Source: Saccharothrix sp. S26
Lineage (GTDB): Bacteria; Actinomycetota; Actinomycetes; Mycobacteriales; Pseudonocardiaceae
Length of the DNA stretch: 64,000 nt
NCBI RefSeq assembly: GCF_021390395.1
Contig: NZ_JAJUWT010000026.1
Location: 106,252-170,251, forward strand
Reading direction: 5' to 3'
The translations under genes were made by a program, and so were the position numbers. This document shows positions 43,249-50,704 of the stretch, one piece after another. How positions within the stretch are numbered: the first letter of the stretch is position 1; every line of letters starts with the position of its first letter. The notes under the pieces are model-generated. The model was given only the letters and a program-made list of their open reading frames with translations. It was not told the DNA's origin and did not search any database.

Positions 43249-44198
43249 CCACAACGTCCCCACACGAACTCGCCGCTAGCGTGCTCGCCGTGCTCGCGGG
43301 CACCGACCCGAAGACCGTTGCGGCGAACAGCGGCCTGGACCGCGCCGACCTCGACGAAGCCGTGTACGTCTACCAGGCTGCGGGCCTCGCGGCGCTGGAA
43401 CGACATGCAGAACACGACTGGTACCAGGTGCGCGTCGAGTTCCCCGACTGGTCCACTGCCGAGGCTGTAGGTGCGGCGCAACTCGGGCCGCTCCTGGATC
43501 ACCTCCAGGCCGCTGGGGCGGTGGGCGGGTGGTGGTTTCTGCGCAAACATCCCTGCTGGCGGCTGCGTCTGCACGGTGCGGACACCGCAGCTGTCGACCA
43601 CGTGCTCGACGAGATGACTGCGGCAGGGGTCATCGCGCGGTGGTGGCCGACGGTGTACGAACCGGAGACCGCCGCCTTCGGCGGCCCCTCCGGGATGGAC
43701 GCCGTCCACGACCTGTTCTGCGCCGACACCCGCGGTGTGCTCGACTACCTGGGCCACGACGCCCCGGGCCTCGGCCGCCGCGAACTGTCGATCCTGCTGC
43801 TCAGCGGCCTCCTGCGCGCCGCCGGACTCGACGTGTTCGAGTGCGGCGACGTCTTCGACAGGGTCGCCCGGTTCCGACCCGCACCCGCCGACGCGGACGC
43901 CGCACGGATCGAGCAACTGGTCGCCAACGTCCGCGTCCTGTTGTCGATCCCCGACCTGCCGACCAGCGAGCTGTTCACTTCCGGTGGAGCGGTTGAGCAC
44001 GCGGCGCCCTGGCTCGCCGCGTTCCAGAACGCCGGCCGCCGGCTCGGCGACGCCGCCGCGCAAGGACGCCTCGACCGCGGAGTCCGCGCGATCCTCACCC
44101 ACGTACTGATCTTCCACTGGAACCGGTTCGGCCTGTCGGCCGCTAGCCAGGGCATCCTCGCCCGTGCGGCGACCACGGCCCTGCTGCCCCGGAGCTGA
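43230..44198 (+). CDS. Thiopeptide-type bacteriocin biosynthesis protein (SpaB_C-like)
   Basis: 322 aa. The stand-alone SpaB_C domain begins after about 55 residues (WYQVRVEFPDW; GGWWFLRKHPCWRLRLHG) and resembles LanB elimination domains. The first 50 residues form a small helical domain typical of the FxLD-type proteins. ATG at 43230 is preferred; ATG at 43221 is possible. Because LanB already has its own C-terminal domain, this protein may install another modification or act on a different substrate class. Confidence 0.86.
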   Translation: MSADHLTTTSPHELAASVLAVLAGTDPKTVAANSGLDRADLDEAVYVYQAAGLAALERHAEHDWYQVRVEFPDWSTAEAVGAAQLGPLLDHLQAAGAVGGWWFLRKHPCWRLRLHGADTAAVDHVLDEMTAAGVIARWWPTVYEPETAAFGGPSGMDAVHDLFCADTRGVLDYLGHDAPGLGRRELSILLLSGLLRAAGLDVFECGDVFDRVARFRPAPADADAARIEQLVANVRVLLSIPDLPTSELFTSGGAVEHAAPWLAAFQNAGRRLGDAAAQGRLDRGVRAILTHVLIFHWNRFGLSAASQGILARAATTALLPRS

Positions 44199-44201
44199 CC
44201 C

Positions 44202-45338
44202 ATGGACCCCACGACACTGGTCGCCGCCGCCCGCCGCTTCCCGCTCCTCGGCAGGCCCCGCCCCACCTGTCCCTCACTCGTGCGCCGAGTCCAGGAGGTC
44301 GCCGACATCGCCCACAAAGCGGGACAAGCGGGCACCGACGGTCTGGCCGAAGGAGCGCATGCCCTGAACAAGGCCGCGCTGATCGCCAGCGACTGCGGCG
44401 TGCCGAGCCTGGCCCGCGACCTGTGCTGGCAACACATCGACCTCTACCGCGTCGCCGCCGACCGCCCGCTCACCGTGCTCCAGGCCAGGTACATGCTCGA
44501 ACCCGTCCTCAACCTTGCCCGACTCCAGATCCGCGCCAGCGACGGAGAACAGGCGCTGCACCTGCTGACGGCGATGCACCGCGCCGTCATGTCCAAGGCA
44601 GACCTGGACGTCGACGGACAGACCTTGCCGCTGACCGACCTCACCGGCACCCGCCAGGAACACCACAAGCTGCGCGAATGGGTATGGCTACACCTCGTCG
44701 GGGATGGTATCCGCGCGCTGACCCTCGCCGGACGCTGGGACGATGCGGTCGCCCACGCGCAAGCCCACCGAGGAGTCGGGCTGCACCTCATGGAGGGACG
44801 GCAGGCCACGATCGTGGCCCACTGCCTGAAGGGAGCAGGTGCGGAGGCCAACGCGGCGCTGGCGGAAAGCAGGCCAGTGCAGCCGTGGGAACTCCAGGTC
44901 TCCTCCTGCCTGAAGGTGATGTGCAGCGACGCGGCCGGTGTGCCTGCACGCCGGGACATCTACACGATGATCGGACACTTCCTCGGGCAAGAGCCGATGC
45001 CCGGCTACGCGGCCTTCCGCGCCCAGCTCGGACTGACCGTGACCACACTCGCCAGCGCCACCGATCCCGAGGCGGCCGACGCCGTCCTTACTCAGGTGTC
45101 CGACGAAGTGATCAAGGCTGGCGACGGATACGCCGCCCGCGACGTGCTCCGATACCGCGACACACAAGCGAACTTGACCAATGAGCAACGCGAAGCGCTC
45201 TCAGACCTGCTGGTCTCCTCCGGTTTAGGGGCAGGAGCGCTGCCGGAGACCCTCCTGATGTTCCTGCTCGGCTCGACGCAGGCTGCGGCCAAGGTGGTGC
45301 GCATGTCGCTACCGCAGCAGAAGCGTCCAGCCATGTGA
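44202..45338 (+). CDS. Helical-repeat protein of the FxLD cluster, unknown
   Basis: 378 aa, all-helical with TPR-like pattern (ALNKAALIASDCGVPSLARD, QARYMLEPVLNLARLQI, LREWVWLHLVGDGIRALTLAG). It resembles the C-terminal part of actinobacterial XRE/TPR regulators but lacks an HTH. It starts 3 nt after the previous stop, so it belongs to the lanthipeptide operon. It may sense the peptide or bridge to the regulator at 34619; this is speculative. Confidence 0.7.
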   Translation: MDPTTLVAAARRFPLLGRPRPTCPSLVRRVQEVADIAHKAGQAGTDGLAEGAHALNKAALIASDCGVPSLARDLCWQHIDLYRVAADRPLTVLQARYMLEPVLNLARLQIRASDGEQALHLLTAMHRAVMSKADLDVDGQTLPLTDLTGTRQEHHKLREWVWLHLVGDGIRALTLAGRWDDAVAHAQAHRGVGLHLMEGRQATIVAHCLKGAGAEANAALAESRPVQPWELQVSSCLKVMCSDAAGVPARRDIYTMIGHFLGQEPMPGYAAFRAQLGLTVTTLASATDPEAADAVLTQVSDEVIKAGDGYAARDVLRYRDTQANLTNEQREALSDLLVSSGLGAGALPETLLMFLLGSTQAAAKVVRMSLPQQKRPAM

Positions 45339-45801
45339 GCGTGAACGCCGCCGCGGTATCGAACTGTTCACGTCTTCTGCAGTCGCTTGCCCTCGATCAG
45401 CAACCGCCTATCTGCGTCGGCAGTGGCCTCCGCGACGCCGCTACGGGCATTGAGGCCCGCGGCGGTCGGGGGGAAGCTCAACCAGGGCCACTCGCAGGGG
45501 CACGGGGCGAGGTAGCTGCCATGGCCCTATTGGGCCTGGGGTTGGGCCGCCATATTGACAGGTCCCGGAGCGGGGTCACCGGCGCCGTTGTGCTTGAAGC
45601 CGCACGGCAAGGGCCTTGCGCTCGGTCCCGCAGCCTCTGACCCACCGGTGGCTGCAGACGCGTTCGTCCCGGCAGTCGCCACCAGGTAGTCGTGACGAGT
45701 TCGGCGGCCGCCTGTGGTGTGTCCGCCACGGCCGCGCCACCCAGACGATGTATTGCAAGTTCGGTGGGACCGGTCGAAGATCGTCGAAAAGTGAGGTGAA
45801 C
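45339..45801. other. 463-bp intergenic region
   Basis: No gene I can support. Open frames in it lack ribosome sites and resemble nothing. It marks the junction between the lanthipeptide cluster and an AT-richer orphan gene and may hold a degraded remnant. Confidence 0.5.
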
Positions 45802-46545
45802 ATGATCCCAACCTTCGACGTAGGCATAACGTCTTCGCTGCCGGACAACGCAGAATTCTGGGTCCCGACCTCCGAAGATCTCGAAGATGAAGGTATAGGT
45901 TATTTTCGTGACAAATGGCCGATCTTGGATGTTTCTGTGGATGACGCCATGGGGATGCTCCGGCTTGAAGTGGAAATTCTTGATGTGGTGTCATCGCTGG
46001 TGGCGGACCCAAGTGAATACGAAGTTCTCGCTCATGCTGTCGAGGCGGGCTCCCTCAATGACGTTCGAGACCGATTTGACTCACGGCCTGAGTGGCCGCG
46101 TCTCCAGGAGTTGGTCGATGATGAGTCTTCTCCGCTGGAGGGGCTCGACCTTGGAGTGAGCGGCTTGGTACATGCTCTTGTGGCGGCGGGTCTAATTACT
46201 GCGGCAAGCTGTAGGGGGCACCATTTGCGGGATGCCTGGTCCCCTTACCCGGTGGTTTACTTCGCGACCAATCGAAGTCGGGCGGAGGTCTTGCAACCCT
46301 TGGTCGTGGAAGCTGGTTGCGGTTTTGACGTCGACGAATCTCGCAGAGAGCTCATTCTCGTTTACAGTAGCTCTGTCGAGAACTTCGTGCGCTTGGCGCA
46401 CTTGATCCTTGCTGGCCGGGATAGATTTGGTGTCGGTTCGATTGTTCGTGACACAAATTTCGATGAGGGTGATCATGCTGCTGTCGTAGATGATCCCAAT
46501 CAACTTTATCTGCCCGGATTCGGAGATCCAAGTCTCCGTCCGTAG
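45802..46545 (+). CDS. Orphan hypothetical protein of foreign base composition
   Basis: 247 aa, acidic. Starts with ATG after GTGAGG. Codons end in A or T far more often than in the neighbours, for example runs such as GAAGATCTCGAAGATGAAGG, pointing to recent acquisition. LDLGVSGLVHALVAAGLITAASC followed by RGHH reads like a small mixed domain; the C-terminus ends LYLPGFGDPSLRP. No family recognised. It sits between lanthipeptide and defense modules and could be a defense or immunity gene. A perfect hairpin terminator begins directly after the stop. Confidence 0.72.
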   Translation: MIPTFDVGITSSLPDNAEFWVPTSEDLEDEGIGYFRDKWPILDVSVDDAMGMLRLEVEILDVVSSLVADPSEYEVLAHAVEAGSLNDVRDRFDSRPEWPRLQELVDDESSPLEGLDLGVSGLVHALVAAGLITAASCRGHHLRDAWSPYPVVYFATNRSRAEVLQPLVVEAGCGFDVDESRRELILVYSSSVENFVRLAHLILAGRDRFGVGSIVRDTNFDEGDHAAVVDDPNQLYLPGFGDPSLRP

Positions 46546-46568
46546 ATCACCCTTGCTGCAAGGGTGAT
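46546..46568 (+). terminator. Rho-independent terminator
   Basis: A 10-bp perfect stem ATCACCCTTG / CAAGGGTGAT with 3-nt loop follows the stop immediately, and a T-rich ATTGTGTTTT follows it. Confidence 0.88.
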
Positions 46569-46877
46569 ATTGTGTTTTGCCGTACGGGTAGGCCATCAGG
46601 ATGGTCCGGAAGCATTGCCAGTTGACCATCGGCTGAAATAAGGATGCTACCCAGCGGCCTCACCACACCGAAGTCGAGGTGTGGTCTCAAGTCATCGCGG
46701 CGGCTCCGAGCTTTTCGGCGAGTGGCGCCAATTCTCAGCCTCCGCGGTGACCGCACCGATCGACGCGTGATCATCGCGTGCGCCGTCAGCTCGCCGAGCA
46801 GGGCGGCCAGTATCGACCTGTCAATGCCTGATTCGGCTATCGACGGTTCGCTGTGCTGGTCCAAGCGAGCTGCACCA
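46569..46877. other. Intergenic region between convergent genes
   Basis: 309 bp between the orphan gene and the end of the methyltransferase. It holds a small CCACACC/GGTGTGG hairpin (46663-46684), a possible minus-strand terminator. No gene is supported. Confidence 0.5.
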
Positions 46878-48764
46878 TCAAAAGAGGGGTTGAACCGTCG
46901 GCTGACCGGAGCTGCCGATGCACTGCTGACGCAGCGGGCAGTCGGCGCACAGCGTGCTAGGCGCCTTGCACACGGTGCTTCCAAGCAGCCTGAGCGCGGC
47001 TGCTCGCAACGGCGCGTCAGGGCCGGCTCCGACCAGCCGGGCGAGATCCCCCCTGCCGTCGCTCATCCTGTTGGTCTTGTCCGATTCGCTACCGGCCACG
47101 CGTGCTGCGACCCGGAGGGTGGCTTGCGAGGCCAAGAGAACGTCTTCGCCCGCCAGCAGGCGGAAAGTTCGTTCCTCCGCTGCCTTCATGGCTAGTTGCT
47201 CGACGAGCTGGTCCGGATCGGTCCAGAGCTTGCGTTTGGGCAGCAGTGGCCGGAACCGTTCCAGCAGTTGGCGGCCCGCCTGCGTCGAAAGTTCGTCCTG
47301 CATTTGGTCTAGCTCAGCTTTTGTCAGACGCTCTCGGCCCCGGATCAAGGCCAATGCCTGGTCAGTGCCCTTTGGGGTGTTGGAACGACTCGTCAGGATT
47401 GCCGCAACTGCCGCAACAATCGGTGTAACACTCTGACTTGGCAGCGCGTGCCAGTAGCGGCCGCGCTGTTGTTGTTTGGCCCACTCGGTGAGTGCACGCC
47501 TAGCTTCCACCCAGCGTGAGGCCTCGCCATGCGGCTTACCGGAATGTTGGTCCGCCGGTACCGGAAGGAGCGCGGTTGCCGCGGCCCGCCCCAGCAGCGG
47601 AGGTACGGCGTTACCGATCTGGCGGAACGCGTCGCTGCGGGTTCCAGCAAAACGGAACCGGTCGGGAAAGGTCTGGATTCGAGCCGCCTCACGTACGGTG
47701 AGAGTACGTAGTTGCTCGGGGTGGATATACCAGTATCCGTCCTTGGCGATGTGCGCTGTGATGGAGCGGCTCACCGAGTCCCAGTCCAGCTTCTTGTACT
47801 TGTCGTCGAACGTATCGACCTTGTAGCGCTGGTACTCCACGGGGATGTCGGCGTACAGGGTGGTGGCGTCCATGTAGTCGAAGATCTTGCGGTCATCCTC
47901 GCGTACCGGCCGTGTCATGTGGTCCCACACGATGCCGTCCCGCGCACCGGCCCGCATCATCTCGGCGAAGGGGGACAGGCGTCGGGGCTTGCGGTAGGCG
48001 AGCTCGCGACCACCAATGGTGTCGCCGAGGTCTGGCAAGTCACCGATCGCGTCGCGCAGCGTCGGCTGTTTACGCTGCTCGGCTGGCCACGGGAAGTCCT
48101 CGATGTCACGACGCGCGAGAAGGATGAGACGCTTGCGGTGCTGGGGAACGCCGTACTTCCATGCGTCGACCAGCCTGAACTCGGTGTAGTACCCGCCACG
48201 TTCGAAGGCGTCGACCATGGTGCGCACCACGGCAAAGTCGTCGCCGAGAGCCATGTCGGGGACGTTCTCCATCAGGACCGCCCTTGGGCGGACGGCCAAG
48301 GCCACGTCGAGGAACGCCTGCCACAGCTCACGCCGGTGGTCGTGTTCTTCACGGTGTCCGGCGACGACCAGGCTGCGGATCTTGCTGCGACCGGCGCGGC
48401 TGAACGGCTGGCAGGGAGGCCCGCCCGCGAGAAGGTCGATCTCAGTCTTCTTGAGCAGGTCGACGAGGCTTTGGCGCTGCTCAGGGTCACCGAGATCACG
48501 GGCAAGCGCAAGGCCGGGGAAGTTGTGCCGGTGGGTCTGTAGGGCCTTCTCGTCGTTGTCGACGGAAACCGCGACCGTCCAGCCAGCCTCCTCCAGCCCG
48601 AGGCTCAGCCCTCCGGCGCCGGAGAACAGGTCAACGGCCAGTCGTTGCCCCGCGGCGAGCCTGCGCTCGCACCATCCTTCGAAGGTGTCCTCGGTGCAGC
48701 CGTCAGGATGGTTGGCAAGCCGTAGATCGTCGCTGCGCTGCAGCTTGACCCCGTAGATGGACAC
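46878..48764 (-). CDS. C5-cytosine DNA methyltransferase fused to HhH-GPD/[4Fe-4S] domain
   Basis: 628 aa. The Dcm domain, residues about 40-410, has motif I DLFSGAGGLSLGLEEAGW, motif IV GGPPCQPFSRAG with catalytic Cys118, motif VI ENVP, VPQHRKRL (VIII) and QIGNAVPPLLG (X). After a linker, residues about 415-628 resemble endonuclease III: they end in Cys599, 606, 609, 615 with C-X6-C-X2-C-X5-C spacing, the [4Fe-4S] motif of HhH-GPD glycosylases. An Asp in SDKTNRMSD may match the catalytic Asp; a clear LPGVG hairpin and catalytic Lys are not seen. GTG start 48764. Divergent from the MORC-Z1-AIPR operon. Confidence 0.9.
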   Translation of the reverse strand: MSIYGVKLQRSDDLRLANHPDGCTEDTFEGWCERRLAAGQRLAVDLFSGAGGLSLGLEEAGWTVAVSVDNDEKALQTHRHNFPGLALARDLGDPEQRQSLVDLLKKTEIDLLAGGPPCQPFSRAGRSKIRSLVVAGHREEHDHRRELWQAFLDVALAVRPRAVLMENVPDMALGDDFAVVRTMVDAFERGGYYTEFRLVDAWKYGVPQHRKRLILLARRDIEDFPWPAEQRKQPTLRDAIGDLPDLGDTIGGRELAYRKPRRLSPFAEMMRAGARDGIVWDHMTRPVREDDRKIFDYMDATTLYADIPVEYQRYKVDTFDDKYKKLDWDSVSRSITAHIAKDGYWYIHPEQLRTLTVREAARIQTFPDRFRFAGTRSDAFRQIGNAVPPLLGRAAATALLPVPADQHSGKPHGEASRWVEARRALTEWAKQQQRGRYWHALPSQSVTPIVAAVAAILTSRSNTPKGTDQALALIRGRERLTKAELDQMQDELSTQAGRQLLERFRPLLPKRKLWTDPDQLVEQLAMKAAEERTFRLLAGEDVLLASQATLRVAARVAGSESDKTNRMSDGRGDLARLVGAGPDAPLRAAALRLLGSTVCKAPSTLCADCPLRQQCIGSSGQPTVQPLF

Positions 48765-48943
48765 CTGCCGTACCCTTCCCGAACCTCTGCGTCAACGAGC
48801 ACCAGGACAACACATGCGCCGTCCCAGATCAAGCACCTCCATGATCTCCGGTGTCGTGTCGGGACTCGTCACCGGGCCGATGGAACGGTCGCCACGTTAG
48901 CGCCGTGGTCTGACAGTTTCCGCTGGTCAGCGAATACTGTAAT

Positions 48944-48961
48944 TGTAACGATTAGGTTACA
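48944..48961. promoter_or_regulatory. Palindrome TGTAAC-GATTAG-GTTACA in the divergent defense promoter
   Basis: 18-bp palindrome in the 395-bp gap (48765-49159) between the methyltransferase and the MORC-like gene. A minus-strand TACAAT (48947-48942) overlaps it and could be the methyltransferase -10. It is the only strong palindrome in this AT-richer gap. No dedicated controller protein is encoded nearby, so the binding protein is unknown. Confidence 0.45.
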
Positions 48962-49159
48962 TCGTATCTGGTCGGCTGCAGCTCATCCTGAGCCTAAATG
49001 CCAGGTCAGGCCCCTGTTGACCTACATCTCGCACAGTGGCCGCTTGGTGTCCCTACACTGCTTCCTCCATACAGGGAGCCAGATCGGGTCGGCCGACTTG
49101 GTGGTATGGCCGGGTTGGTGTTGATGCAGGTGGGGTGCACTGGCTGATGGCGGGCTGAG

Positions 49160-50638
49160 ATGGTTGCTGATTACGAGATCGTCACCCCGGATCCTGCGGG
49201 CACCATCGCGTCGCTCAGTTCGCTGGGCTACAGCGTCGAGGCCGCGATCGCGGACCTAATCGATAACAGTGTTGCCGCGCGGGCTCGCTCGGTCGAGGTC
49301 GTGTGTACCTGGGAAGGTGCGGAGTCCTGGATCGCAGTGGCGGACGACGGCTCGGGAATGACGTCGTCGGAGCTGCTTACCGCCATGACCCTGGCTATTA
49401 AGGGCCCGGACACGGTACGAAGTGCGCAGGACCTGGGTCGCTTCGGCATGGGACTCAAAACCGCGTCCTTCTCGCAGGCGCGCCAGCTCACCGTCACCAC
49501 CAAGGTGGTCGATGGCGATTGGGTGACCCGCACCTGGGATCTCGCTACCGTGCGCGAGAGCGGCGAATGGCGTCTGCTGTACGGCAGCGACCCGGCCACC
49601 GAGGTGGTGCTTGACCGCCTCCGAGATCGGAGGTCGAAAGGCACGATCGTGCTCTGGCGCAGGCTGCACCGCTTCGACTCCGATGAGGTGACCGTCCTTG
49701 ACCAGGTGAGCCAGCGCCAGTTCTACGGCGAGACAGATCGCATCGAGAGCCACCTCGGTATGGTCTTCGCCCGGCTGATGACGGGGCAGCGCAGACTGGC
49801 GTTGTCGGTCAACGGGACGCCGGTGTCAGCGTGGGACCCGTTTCTCAGTCGACACCCGTCGGGGCAGCGGTTGCCTGCGGAGGAACTGCCTGTCGCGGGT
49901 CATCTGGTCCGAGTCGAGGCGTTCGTCCTGCCCCATCCGAAGCGACTGGACGAGTCCGCCCTCAAGGAGGCAGGTGGGCCTGGGGGCTGGCTCGACCAGC
50001 AGGGCTTCTACGTCTACCGGCGGAATCGGCTCATCCTGCCCGGTAGCTGGCTCAACCTGCCAGGGCTGCGACGGCAGGAGAAACACAACCTGGTGCGGAT
50101 CTCGGTGGACGTGCCTGCCGAGCTCGACGCTGAGTGGAGCGTCGATGTCCGCAAGTCCGCCGTCGTTCCACCGATCGCGGTCCGGGGCCACCTGCGCAGA
50201 ATCGGTGTGGCCGCATGCCGACTCGCAGAGGAAACGCTGCGCCATCGGGGGCGGGTCACAGCCCGCACCCGAGGCGCGGACTTCGTCTACGCCTGGAACG
50301 TGTCTCGTGACAACGGGCAGCTGACCTGCCGGATTAACCGGGACCATCCCCTCGTGCGCCAAGTGCTGCGTGGTGGAGCGGACAGCAGCGCCGACGCGCG
50401 TGCGCTGGTTCGGCTTCTTGAGGAGACCGTGCCAGTTGCCGCTCTGCGGGTCATGCACCAGTCGGACACCATCGACGACCCAGAACCCTTCGCCGAGGCG
50501 GCAGCCGACGAGGTCGTCGAGGTGGCGCGCCGCATCTACGGTGCACTGGTCTCACAGGACAAAACCCCTGGTGAAGCCCGTAGACGCATTCGGCAGATGT
50601 GGCCGTTCGAGCATCTGGACGGCTTCTGGAACGAGTGA
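49160..50638 (+). CDS. GHKL (MutL/MORC-like) ATPase of the defense operon
   Basis: 492 aa. GHKL ATP-binding motifs: N1 AAIADLIDNSVAAR (Glu absent, Asp-Asn present), N2 VADDGSGM, N3 GRFGMGLKTASF. An S5-like transducer follows to about residue 330 (VDVRKSAVVPP); the C-terminal 150 residues are helical. This is the MutL/MORC-type protein that accompanies Z1 helicases and methyltransferases in restriction-like operons. ATG at 49160; weak ribosome site. First gene of a four-gene operon. Confidence 0.87.
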   Translation: MVADYEIVTPDPAGTIASLSSLGYSVEAAIADLIDNSVAARARSVEVVCTWEGAESWIAVADDGSGMTSSELLTAMTLAIKGPDTVRSAQDLGRFGMGLKTASFSQARQLTVTTKVVDGDWVTRTWDLATVRESGEWRLLYGSDPATEVVLDRLRDRRSKGTIVLWRRLHRFDSDEVTVLDQVSQRQFYGETDRIESHLGMVFARLMTGQRRLALSVNGTPVSAWDPFLSRHPSGQRLPAEELPVAGHLVRVEAFVLPHPKRLDESALKEAGGPGGWLDQQGFYVYRRNRLILPGSWLNLPGLRRQEKHNLVRISVDVPAELDAEWSVDVRKSAVVPPIAVRGHLRRIGVAACRLAEETLRHRGRVTARTRGADFVYAWNVSRDNGQLTCRINRDHPLVRQVLRGGADSSADARALVRLLEETVPVAALRVMHQSDTIDDPEPFAEAAADEVVEVARRIYGALVSQDKTPGEARRRIRQMWPFEHLDGFWNE

Positions 50639-50704
50639 CTCCTCGGAATTGACCGTCACTGCGCGTAAGTTCATCCGGGAACTCCAGTCCGCCAGGAGGT
50701 ATCG

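Noticed and set aside
38978..44198. Thiopeptide cluster
   Set aside because: No YcaO/cyclodehydratase or pyridine synthase; LanC with Zn ligands and the FELD leader define a lanthipeptide.
45335..45640. Possible 101-aa gene after the helical-repeat protein
   Set aside because: No ribosome site, no conserved pattern, and it overlaps the preceding stop region only by chance.
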